Part shown: piece after piece, positions 1 through 5,178 of the stretch
Layout of the letters: the number at the start of each line of letters is the position of its first letter
Numbering within the stretch: position 1 is the stretch's first letter
Assembly: GCA_027391075.1 (NCBI GenBank)
Contig: DAHYHI010000066.1
Coordinates: 1-6,307, forward strand
Length of the DNA: 6,307 bases
Direction of reading: 5' to 3'
DNA from: JAJZAM01 sp027391075
Lineage (GTDB): Bacteria; Actinomycetota; Acidimicrobiia; Acidimicrobiales; Palsa-688
The notes under the pieces: generated by a model
Told to the model about the DNA's origin: nothing
Seen by the model: the letters and a program-made list of their open reading frames with translations, nothing else
Databases searched by the model: none
Program-made: the position numbers and the translations under genes

Positions 1-456
1 CGGTTCGCCGTCGGAGAGGCCGAAATCGAAGTTGAACTCGCTGCCATAGCTGGATGCCCAGTTGAAGCTCCAGCCCATTCGCTGCCGGTAGTCGAGCAGA
101 TTGTCGATTGGGGCGCGCGAAACGCAGATCATCGTCACATCGCATGCCTTAAGGTGGAGTAGGACACCGTCGAAACTGTCAGCGGTCGACGAGCATGACG
201 GGCATCCGGCCTTGTAATCAGGGCCGAACATGAAGTGGTAGACCACCAGTTGCGAGCTTCCGTCAAACAGCTCGGCGAGCGTCCGTGGGCCATCTGCGGT
301 CTGCAGCCGGTATTCTTTTTCGACTGGCACCCACGGAAGTTCCCGACGCTGTCGGGCGAGGGTATCGCCGACCCGCGTGTGTTCCTTCTCCCGATCGAGC
401 AGCTCAGCCCTTGCCGCAAGCCACTCCTCACGGGATCCGATCCTGTGGCTGGTCAT
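1..456 (-). CDS. DUF899 thioredoxin-like protein (first copy), C-terminus beyond the window
   Basis: The reverse strand reads an open 152-codon frame from ATG at 456 to the window edge with no stop, so the C-terminal part is outside. It opens with the typical DUF899 start (REEWLAARAELLDREKEHTR), then GDTLARQRRELPWVPV near residues 30-45, a QLVVYHFMFGPD strand near 69-80 and a CPSC motif (Cys85, Cys88) where thioredoxin-fold proteins carry the redox pair. A YRQRMGWSF segment follows near 123-131. The family (PF05988/COG4312) is predicted to be dithiol-disulfide isomerase-like, but its substrate is unknown. The start is supported by AAGGGA about nine bases upstream. It points the same way as the operon at 697-3089 but lies 240 bases beyond it, so it probably has its own promoter. 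It is clearly paralogous to the DUF899 gene at 1458-2273. Family assignment is firm; function is open. Confidence 0.9.
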   Translation of the reverse strand, partial: MTSHRIGSREEWLAARAELLDREKEHTRVGDTLARQRRELPWVPVEKEYRLQTADGPRTLAELFDGSSQLVVYHFMFGPDYKAGCPSCSSTADSFDGVLLHLKACDVTMICVSRAPIDNLLDYRQRMGWSFNWASSYGSEFNFDFGLSDGEP

Positions 457-493
457 CGTGCTGATTCCCTTCTGTGGTTTGCATTTCGAGTCA

Positions 494-507
494 CCAGCTA
501 GAGCTGG
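494..507. promoter_or_regulatory. Inverted repeat upstream of the first DUF899 gene
   Basis: CCAGCT-AG-AGCTGG is a six-base inverted repeat with a two-base spacer, 38 bases upstream of the DUF899 start at 456. Its size and place fit a small operator, but no clear -35/-10 pair is visible around it. It could be chance. Confidence 0.25.
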
Positions 508-558
508 GCATTCCGATCAAGGGTTACCGGATTGCTCCGATACGGCCCCTTGGCACTC

Positions 559-586
559 CTCACGATCGTGAGCCGGCAGCGCCGGC
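559..586. repeat. Two adjoining palindromes (14-bp perfect palindrome plus GCCGGC hairpin)
   Basis: CTCACGATCGTGAG (559-572) is a perfect 14-bp palindrome. Overlapping its last base is GCCGGC-AGC-GCCGGC (572-586), a six-bp stem with a three-base loop. They sit in the 240-base gap between the DUF2182 gene (ends 697) and the first DUF899 gene (starts 456). They could act as transcript end/processing structures or as a regulator site. No T-run follows on either strand. Confidence 0.35.
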
Positions 587-641
587 CAAACGGGTGTTCG
601 CCATGCCGTGTATGTTCGTCCAGGTCCGGAGGAGAACAACC

Positions 642-679
642 GACCTGCGAGCCGGTCGTCAGATTTCGGCTCACCGGTC
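642..679 (-). terminator. Possible hairpin terminator after the DUF2182 gene
   Basis: Just beyond the DUF2182 stop codon on the minus strand, GAGCCG (667-672 read in reverse) pairs with CGGCTC (649-654) across a 12-base loop. An outer GACC/GGTC pair at 676-679 and 642-645 extends the stem across a small internal loop. There is no uridine tract, which is common for actinobacterial terminators. Position is the main support. Confidence 0.3.
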
Positions 680-696
680 ACGCGCTCGTCGTTCTC

Positions 697-1407
697 TCAT
701 TTGACTGGCATATGACGGGTGGCGGACAGAAGCCCTGGAATCGACGCTGGGGCTGCGAGGATGGCAAACCCGAGCCCTATAAGGGCGAGCGCGAGCGGGA
801 CGTCGATAGTGACCTTGGCGGGCAGCAGTTTCTGGCCGAGCACGACGACGGTAATGGCCGCCATCCAAGGGACGTTCATGATGCCTAGCCCGACCAGCAT
901 GGCCATCAATCCGACGCTCGACCCCACGCAGTTCAGGCCGAAGACGAATCCGGAGCCCGTGCCGTCACGGCATTTCAGGCGAAAGTAGCCCTTGATCGGC
1001 GTCAGTTCGTAGACACCTGCAGCCAGCACCACAACGCCAGCGGCGACAGTCCCATGGGGTCGGTACAACCAGTACACCGCGGCGCCCACCGCCGTCCACA
1101 CAGCGAGATAGGAGACGGCGAACAGGGCTGCCGCGGTTACTCCGGCGGAGTGGGTTCGTCGCAGCAGCGCTGGGACCGCTCCCGGCAGCATCATGGCCAC
1201 CATCATCGACGTCCACGATTGGGCGAACGACTCGAACGAGCCGAGCGTCGTAGCAGCGCCCATGTCCATACCTGGCATCTGTTGGACGGCTATCACCCAG
1301 CACATGGCCGCGACTCCGAGAGTCGTCATCAAGGCGACGGCCGTCCTAGCCACGTCGCGCCCGAGTGTTGCAGCCGGTCGCTGGAAGTGGAAGCAGGTCA
1401 TAGACAT
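697..1407 (-). CDS. DUF2182 predicted metal-binding membrane protein
   Basis: The 236-residue frame has the features of DUF2182 (PF09948, COG5486). These are a Met-rich MPGMDMG after the first membrane span, the hallmark MMVAMMLPGAVPALL near residues 68-82, SYLAVWTAVG, the LTPIK segment near 135-139, and a C-terminal NVPWMAAITVVVLGQKLLP near 168-186. About six to seven membrane segments are visible (roughly 20-41, 62-83, 91-114, 118-136, 155-187, 201-220). Function is unknown; 'metal-binding' is a family prediction. The frame is open upstream to 1545, but ATG at 1407 is preferred: AAAAGGA lies about ten bases before it, and the upstream stretch overlaps the DUF899 gene and does not look membrane-like. 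ATG at 1401 is also possible. It is the last gene of the operon, 50 bases after DUF899. Several family cysteines appear lost: Cys146 and Cys160 remain, and the usual CC after the second is SS. Confidence 0.85.
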   Translation of the reverse strand: MSMTCFHFQRPAATLGRDVARTAVALMTTLGVAAMCWVIAVQQMPGMDMGAATTLGSFESFAQSWTSMMVAMMLPGAVPALLRRTHSAGVTAAALFAVSYLAVWTAVGAAVYWLYRPHGTVAAGVVVLAAGVYELTPIKGYFRLKCRDGTGSGFVFGLNCVGSSVGLMAMLVGLGIMNVPWMAAITVVVLGQKLLPAKVTIDVPLALALIGLGFAILAAPASIPGLLSATRHMPVK

Positions 1408-1457
1408 CACTGCGATGTCCTTTTCGAGGGGACGACGTGCTTGGAGAACTCGGGCGT

Positions 1458-2273
1458 TCAACGCCGTGCCGACGGCGGTCGCAGATCGTCGGAGCGTCCC
1501 GCTTCGAGTCGTGACCATTGGGCGGTGGGGCGTCCGCCAGGCCACCCAGACAGGCGGGGCCAGGCCGGATGGCCGCCATCAGTGCGCAATAGATGACCTT
1601 GTCGCGGCCACCCAGGTGGCGAGTCCTCCCAGCTCTCCTGGCGTCCGTAGGCGGTGAGGTCCATCAACGCATAGCTGTAGTCCAATGCCTCCACGCCGCG
1701 GCCGGTGGTCCAGTAGGTCTCGAACACGCGGTTCGAGTGGCGTAGGTAGCACACGAGGTGGAACAGGCCGATCCGGCGCCCGACGAGGAGGTGGTCGAGA
1801 GACGCCTCGGCGGAGTACCACGGCATGTGCCAGCCCATGAACTGGCGGTAGCGGACGCTTTCGTCAAAGGGGCCCTGGCAGAAGACGGCGTAGGTGATGT
1901 CGCGTGAGTGCAGGTAGGACAGCTCCCCGACCTGGGTGGTAGCCCACGTGCAACCCTCGCACTGCTCGGCCGCGCCTTGGCCGGTGTGCCACATGAAGTA
2001 GTAGGCGATGAGCTGTCGGCGTCCTTCGAAGGCGTCGAGCAGGCTGAGCGGCCCGTCCTCCCCGGTGAGTTCGAGGCTGGCATCCACCTCGACCATCGGG
2101 AGGCGCCGTCTGGCAGCGGCGATGGAGTCTCCTTCTCGGGTGTGCGCCTTCTCCCGCACCCTCAACTGGTCCAGTTCGGCGTGGAAGACGGCGCGGTCGA
2201 CAATGGCGGGCAAGATCGCCTCGTCGGTGGCCTTGCCCCGCGAATCGCCTAGGTCCGTCGCGTCATCGTTCAT
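1458..2273 (-). CDS. DUF899 thioredoxin-like protein (second copy)
   Basis: This 271-residue protein carries the full DUF899 pattern: an N-terminal helix ending in LRVREKAHTREGDSIAAARR, then LPMVEV, RRQLIAYYFMWHTG near 85-98, a CEGC pair (Cys105, Cys108), RYRQFMGWHMPWYS near 141-154 and the late YSYALMDLTAYGRQESWEDSP near 200-219. The family resembles thioredoxin-fold dithiol-disulfide isomerases; the substrate is unknown. The ATG at 2273 overlaps the TGA of the ArsR gene (ATGA) and is preceded by AAGAGGAG, so it is translationally coupled and presumably repressed with the operon. The roughly 50 residues after GWP are proline-, glycine- and arginine-rich. Motifs such as RTDGG and GRPTAQW look protein-like, so I keep this end, but a frameshift near 1620 is not excluded. 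It shares the REK.HTR.GD N-terminal pattern with the copy at 1-456. Confidence 0.88.
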   Translation of the reverse strand: MNDDATDLGDSRGKATDEAILPAIVDRAVFHAELDQLRVREKAHTREGDSIAAARRRLPMVEVDASLELTGEDGPLSLLDAFEGRRQLIAYYFMWHTGQGAAEQCEGCTWATTQVGELSYLHSRDITYAVFCQGPFDESVRYRQFMGWHMPWYSAEASLDHLLVGRRIGLFHLVCYLRHSNRVFETYWTTGRGVEALDYSYALMDLTAYGRQESWEDSPPGWPRQGHLLRTDGGHPAWPRLSGWPGGRPTAQWSRLEAGRSDDLRPPSARR

Positions 2274-2647
2274 GGCTCTGTTCTCCTCTTGTCATGCTCA
2301 TCGCCTCCCTTGTTCTTTGCCTCTGCGTGTGCCGCTTCGGCCAGTCGTTTGATCGTCTTCAGCCTCTGGTCCCACTGCGCGGCGAGGTCAGTCATGGCTC
2401 GAGCGGCCTGATCGAGGCGGTCGGCTTCCACCTGGTAGAGAACCTCCCGACCCTGCTTGTGCCGGCTGACGAGCCCGGCGCCCTCGAGGACCACCAGGTG
2501 TTTGGAGACCGCCTGGCGAGAGAACGCCACCTGACCGGCCAGCCAGGTAGCGCTGACCTCGCCCGTGGTGACAAGGAGGTCGAGGACCCGGCGACGAGAG
2601 GGGTCGCCGATCGCTGACCACAGTTCGTCATCAGCCTGGATCGTCAT
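2270..2647 (-). CDS. ArsR/SmtB-type winged-helix repressor (operon 1)
   Basis: A 125-residue DNA-binding regulator. LWSAIGDPSRRRVLDLL (residues 9-25) is the usual first helix of ArsR proteins. VSATWLAGQVAFSRQAVSKHLVVLEGAGLV (31-60) is the helix-turn-helix, with the recognition helix at about 43-55, and SRHKQGREVLYQV is the wing. The ELCVCDL-type cysteine pair of metal sensors is absent, so metal sensing is unlikely. This is the subgroup commonly paired with AHSA1/SRPBCC genes. The frame is open to 2785, but ATG at 2647 is chosen: it starts ten bases after the AHSA1 stop, and AGGA overlapping that TAG gives an eight-base spacing. The stop overlaps the next gene. The C-terminal tail (about 100-125) is charged and probably disordered. 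It is a plausible autorepressor acting at the promoter near 3188-3216. Confidence 0.9.
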   Translation of the reverse strand: MTIQADDELWSAIGDPSRRRVLDLLVTTGEVSATWLAGQVAFSRQAVSKHLVVLEGAGLVSRHKQGREVLYQVEADRLDQAARAMTDLAAQWDQRLKTIKRLAEAAHAEAKNKGGDEHDKRRTEP

Positions 2648-2657
2648 CGGACTGGTC

Positions 2658-3089
2658 CTAGGCGAGCACGCTGGCGAGGCGGTCCAGGAACTCGCCCCAT
2701 CCACCCTGGTGCTCGGCGGCGTAACGCTGCTTCTCTGCCTCGGACCAGGCGCGCTGGTCGTGGCCGCTTTCGACCACTCGGACACGGGTCCGCTCGTCGC
2801 CTTCGGGGATCAGGGTGAACTCGACGAGCATGGAGTTGCCGGCCACGGGCTCCTCGCCAGGGGGATGGTTCCAGCGGAACGAGAATCGGTTTGGCGGGTC
2901 GACCGCCTCCACGACGACCTGGCCGCCCTGGTCACCGAATCCCAGGTAGCCCTGCGCGCCGGGTTCGACGACGAGGTCGACCCGGTCGGCAAACCACTGG
3001 CTCATCTGGTCGGGCTCGGTGATGGTGCGCCAAACCACCTCCACAGGTGCTTCGATGACCACCTCCCGCTCAATCGCTAGGCCTGGCAT
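2658..3089 (-). CDS. AHSA1/SRPBCC-domain protein, first gene of operon 1
   Basis: This 143-residue protein has the START-like helix-grip fold typical of the AHSA1 family (PF08327). It shows a first strand IEREVVIEAPVEVVWRTIT (6-24), the EPDQMSQWFAD segment with the conserved Trp, a central FGDQGGQVVVEAVDPPNRFSFRWN (51-74), VEFTLIPEGDERTRVRVVESG (89-109) and a long C-terminal helix containing GGWGEFLDRLASVLA. Such proteins bind hydrophobic ligands or act as Hsp90-activator-like homologues; no catalytic residues can be read. GTG at 3092 directly precedes the ATG. GGAAGGGA upstream serves either start, with spacing of 7 or 10, so I give the ATG. It leads the operon and is followed ten bases later by the ArsR gene, the reverse of the common regulator-first order. 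Confidence 0.9.
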   Translation of the reverse strand: MPGLAIEREVVIEAPVEVVWRTITEPDQMSQWFADRVDLVVEPGAQGYLGFGDQGGQVVVEAVDPPNRFSFRWNHPPGEEPVAGNSMLVEFTLIPEGDERTRVRVVESGHDQRAWSEAEKQRYAAEHQGGWGEFLDRLASVLA

Positions 3090-3187
3090 CACTAGTTGGT
3101 CCCTTCCAACGTTCGGCGGCGGCTCTCGGCACTACCTCAGTTCTTCCGCCACTTAACCCCGTAATCCTTCGCATCGAACTGCAACCT

Positions 3188-3216
3188 ACGGTAGCACATC
3201 GCGCTGCCATGTGCAA
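3188..3216 (-). promoter_or_regulatory. Promoter and operator-like repeat for the AHSA1-ArsR-DUF899-DUF2182 operon
   Basis: On the minus strand TTGCAC (3211-3216) and TACCGT (3188-3193) are separated by exactly 17 bases and fit a -35/-10 pair (TAnnnT is the usual actinobacterial -10). The spacer holds GCACAT and ATGTGC (3194-3199 and 3209-3214), a six-bp inverted repeat nine bases apart. This is the geometry expected of an ArsR dimer site that blocks polymerase. It predicts an mRNA leader of about 90 bases before the AHSA1 start at 3089. Confidence 0.5.
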
Positions 3217-3620
3217 CCAACGCTTGCAGATGTCTCACCTGTCACAGCCGGGCCATTGATGCTGGGCCGCCGTGGCCGAGAGTCACTTTGGGCGCGACCC
3301 CGCGAAGCCGCCGGCGACGCTGGCCGTTCCGAGGCGAGGCCGGCGAGCCAGTCACGGCCAGCGTCCGTTCCAGTACGCTATGGCGCCCTCAAGTCGTTGC
3401 GCTCAGCAGTGGGCAGCGTCCGCGTGCCAGTTTTGGCAACGCTCGTAGGGAACCCGGCGGCCGCAAGCATCCGAAGCCGACGTCGCGCCCAACCCCTATG
3501 GGCGCGACAGGGGGGCCAGACCGGGCCACCGTCGATCACCGCACGGGGGTCCGCCTCGCGGGGAACGAACGGGGCAGCAAGGAGCCGGTCGCCGTCGTTG
3601 TGGACCCACTCCTTATCCAG
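3217..3620. other. Non-coding middle of the divergent control region with three strong hairpins
   Basis: No frame here shows a recognisable domain, and the open frames lack ribosome sites. Three inverted repeats stand out. Arms at 3316-3327 and 3354-3365 (GACGCTGGCCGT and its complement) match 12 of 12 around a 26-base loop. A stem at 3422-3442 (TGCCA-GTTT-TGGCA extended by GCG/CGC with one bulge) has about eight pairs. Arms at 3482-3491 and 3499-3508 (GTCGCGCCCA and complement) match 10 of 10 around a seven-base loop. TGGGCGCGAC also occurs as a direct copy at 3289-3298. The region could be a structured leader or small RNA, transcription barriers insulating two operons, or a decayed mobile element. 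I cannot choose between these. Confidence 0.4.
3482..3508. repeat. Perfect 10-bp GC-rich hairpin, seven-base loop
   Basis: GTCGCGCCCA, loop ACCCCTA, then TGGGCGCGAC. The stem is nine G-C pairs of ten and would be very stable on either strand. No T-run follows. It lies about 150 bases upstream of the plus-strand ArsR gene. Confidence 0.55.
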
Positions 3621-3649
3621 TTGACGCTTGATCAAGAGGGTGGTTGAAT
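3621..3649 (+). promoter_or_regulatory. Promoter with palindrome in the spacer, driving a leaderless ArsR gene
   Basis: TTGACG (3621-3626, five of six to consensus) and TTGAAT (3644-3649, four of six) are 17 bases apart. Transcription would begin near 3656-3657, on the ATG at 3657. No Shine-Dalgarno sequence precedes that ATG, which fits a leaderless mRNA. CTTGATCAAG (3627-3636), a perfect ten-bp palindrome, lies immediately downstream of the -35. A second palindrome, GTCATGAC (3654-3661), covers the start codon. Either could be the operator for autorepression. Confidence 0.55.
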
Positions 3650-3656
3650 AGCGGTC

Positions 3657-4001
3657 ATGACGGTCACCGCTGGGGACGAACGGCTCAACGCAACGTTCGC
3701 CGCGCTGGCCGATCCCACCCGACGCGACATCGTGTCCAGGCTCAGCAAGGGTGAAGCGACGGTCAAGGAGCTGGCGGCGCCTTATGCCATGAGCCTTCAA
3801 GCGGTATCCCAGCACATCGCAGTCCTCGAGCGTTGTGGCCTGGTCAGCCGCGGCCGGCACCGCCAGACCCGCCCGTGCCGATTGGAACCCCAGGCGCTCC
3901 AGGCCGTGGAGTCCTGGATCGAGGAGAGCCGTCGGACATGGGTGCAGCGGATGGACCGGCTCGACACGCATCTCTCTCGGATTCAAGCCCGCCAGCCGTG
4001 A
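3657..4001 (+). CDS. ArsR/SmtB-type winged-helix repressor (operon 2)
   Basis: A 114-residue regulator. FAALADPTRRDIVSRLSKGE (14-33) is the typical opening helix, TVKELAAPYAMSLQAVSQHIAVLERCGLV (35-63) the helix-turn-helix, and SRGRHRQTRPCRLEP the wing. The long C-terminal helix (78-111) is likely the dimer interface. Cys60 and Cys74 are isolated and do not form a known metal site. It belongs to the ArsR subgroup that accompanies AHSA1 proteins and is a distant paralogue of the repressor at 2270-2647. The start is the first ATG downstream of a good promoter and has no ribosome site, so it is probably translated leaderless. Its TGA overlaps the GTG of the next gene (GTGA), indicating coupled translation. 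It probably represses its own two-gene operon. Confidence 0.92.
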   Translation: MTVTAGDERLNATFAALADPTRRDIVSRLSKGEATVKELAAPYAMSLQAVSQHIAVLERCGLVSRGRHRQTRPCRLEPQALQAVESWIEESRRTWVQRMDRLDTHLSRIQARQP

Positions 4002-5038
4002 ACGTCGACGAGCTGGTCTATCGGCGGGTCCTCCACGCGGCGCGATCCCTGGTGTGGCAGTGCCTGACCGAGCCCGCAGAACTCACCCAGTTTTGGGGTC
4101 CGCGCGCCATGACCACCCCACTGGAGGGCATCGTCGTCGAGCTCCGCGTCGGGGGACGGTTCGAGACCCGGATGGTCGGCGACGGCGGCAGCCACCAATT
4201 GGTCGCCACCTTCACCGAGGTCGTTACGCCTGAACGGCTCGCCTGGATGGAACCGGCCAGCGGCATGCACACGACTGTCTCCCTTACCGACCTCGGTGAC
4301 GGCACCACCGAGGTCGTCATTCACCAGCGCCACGTCCCCGAGCCGATTCGCTCGGCCGAAGCGCGCGCCGGTTTCCTCACCTCTCTCGACAAGCTCGAGG
4401 AGCACCTCGCCCGCCTCACCCGACAGGAGAGAACCGTGACTGACCTGCAAGCCCTAGTGGCACCTACCTACGACGGCCTCGCCGACCTGCTCGCCGACGC
4501 GCCCGGCCACACGTGGGATGCCCCATCGCTATGCGAGCGGTGGCAGGTCCGCCACGTCATCGCCCACATGACGATGCCGGCACGACTGACTCCAGAGCAG
4601 TTCGCCGCCGAGATGGCGGCAGCTGGCGGAGACTTCACCGTGCTCTCCGATGCCGTGGCCGAGCGTGACGCCATCCTCCCCCTCGCTGACCATCTGACGG
4701 CATTGCGTTCCCCGCTGCTGCATGCCTGGCAGCCGCCGGGCAGTGGCCCGGCCGGTGCGCTCAGCCACGCCGTCATCCACTCCCTCGACGTGACCGTCGC
4801 GCTCGGGCGTCCGCCGGTCGCTTCGCAGCAGGGCGTGGTCTCTGTCCTCGACCAGCTCACCGGCGCTAATGGCGCTTTGTTCGGTCTCGACCTGACCGGT
4901 ACCCGCCTCGAGGCCGCCGACACCGACTGGAGCTGGGGCACCGGCACGACCGTACGAGCCGACAGCGACCTCCTCGTCGCGCTCCTGAGCGGCCGCACCC
5001 TGCCTGACGGTCGGACCCTCCAACGGTCCGATCGCTGA
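3998..5038 (+). CDS. AHSA1/SRPBCC domain fused in frame to a maleylpyruvate isomerase (DinB-like) domain
   Basis: The frame runs 346 residues without a stop. Residues 1-145 are a complete AHSA1 domain: VYRRVLHAARSLVWQCLTEP, then QFWGP near 31-35, VGGRFETRMVG (51-61), VSLTDLGDGTTEVVIHQ (94-110) and the closing helix GFLTSLDKLEEHLARL (125-140). Residues 147-346 look like a mycothiol-dependent maleylpyruvate isomerase-type protein (PF11716): SLCERWQVRHVIAHM with His190, HAVIH with His257 and His261, and the late TDWSWGTG....RADSDLLVALLSGR. The three histidines fit the metal triad of this fold; where characterised enzymes have Glu-x3-His, this protein has His-x3-His. The GTG start overlaps the ArsR TGA. 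The frame is open back to 3833, but that part only shadows ArsR. AGGAG plus GTG at the domain join suggests two ancestral genes, so a separate 200-residue product is possible. Substrate and activity are unknown. Confidence 0.85.
   Translation: MNVDELVYRRVLHAARSLVWQCLTEPAELTQFWGPRAMTTPLEGIVVELRVGGRFETRMVGDGGSHQLVATFTEVVTPERLAWMEPASGMHTTVSLTDLGDGTTEVVIHQRHVPEPIRSAEARAGFLTSLDKLEEHLARLTRQERTVTDLQALVAPTYDGLADLLADAPGHTWDAPSLCERWQVRHVIAHMTMPARLTPEQFAAEMAAAGGDFTVLSDAVAERDAILPLADHLTALRSPLLHAWQPPGSGPAGALSHAVIHSLDVTVALGRPPVASQQGVVSVLDQLTGANGALFGLDLTGTRLEAADTDWSWGTGTTVRADSDLLVALLSGRTLPDGRTLQRSDR
4425..4438 (+). promoter_or_regulatory. Internal ribosome binding site and GTG at the AHSA1/isomerase join
   Basis: AGGAG (4425-4429) lies six bases before GTG (4436-4438), which is in frame with the long fusion and followed by TDLQALVAPTYDGL, a typical first helix for this isomerase family. 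The spacing is optimal. This looks like the start of a once separate, or still separately translated, gene of 200 codons ending at 5038. The same GTGA string occurs at the ArsR/AHSA1 overlap. Confidence 0.6.
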
Positions 5039-5088
5039 CACCCGATGTGGACTCGAAAGGCTCAAACCCTTTTGACCTCCGACCCTTG

Positions 5089-5125
5089 AGAAGCGGTTCC
5101 ACTGTGCCAGTGGCGGTCCGCTTCT
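5089..5125. terminator. Nested hairpin between convergent genes, possible bidirectional terminator
   Basis: AGAAGCGG (5089-5096) pairs perfectly with CCGCTTCT (5118-5125), and inside it CCACTG (5099-5104) pairs with CAGTGG (5108-5113) around TGC. It lies between the plus-strand gene ending at 5038 and the minus-strand gene ending at 5179, where a shared terminator is expected. There is no T-run on either side. This 140-base gap holds nothing else I recognise. Confidence 0.5.
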
Positions 5126-5178
5126 GCGACCCGGGCGACGGTCGCTCGCTTCACCCCCATGTGGCCGTAGGCCGTTCG

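Noticed and set aside
1664..2083. Minus-strand frame of 139 codons rich in Ser, Thr and Ala
   Set aside because: Out-of-frame reading of the second DUF899 gene.
3211..3624. Plus-strand frame of 137 codons in the divergent region
   Set aside because: Low-complexity Arg/Ala/Ser/Pro composition, starts inside the opposite promoter, passes through perfect hairpins, and matches no known domain.
3378..3986. A 202-codon minus-strand open frame across the ArsR gene and the control region
   Set aside because: It is antisense to a clear ArsR gene for half its length, and the rest has no recognisable motif or ribosome site; typical of shadow frames in GC-rich DNA.
5041..5090. Possible tRNA fragment or attachment site: reverse strand reads GGTCGGAGGTC followed by a five-bp stem with a seven-base loop
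   Set aside because: The loop lacks the TTCRA of a T-arm, no other arm can be folded, and no integrase is in the window.
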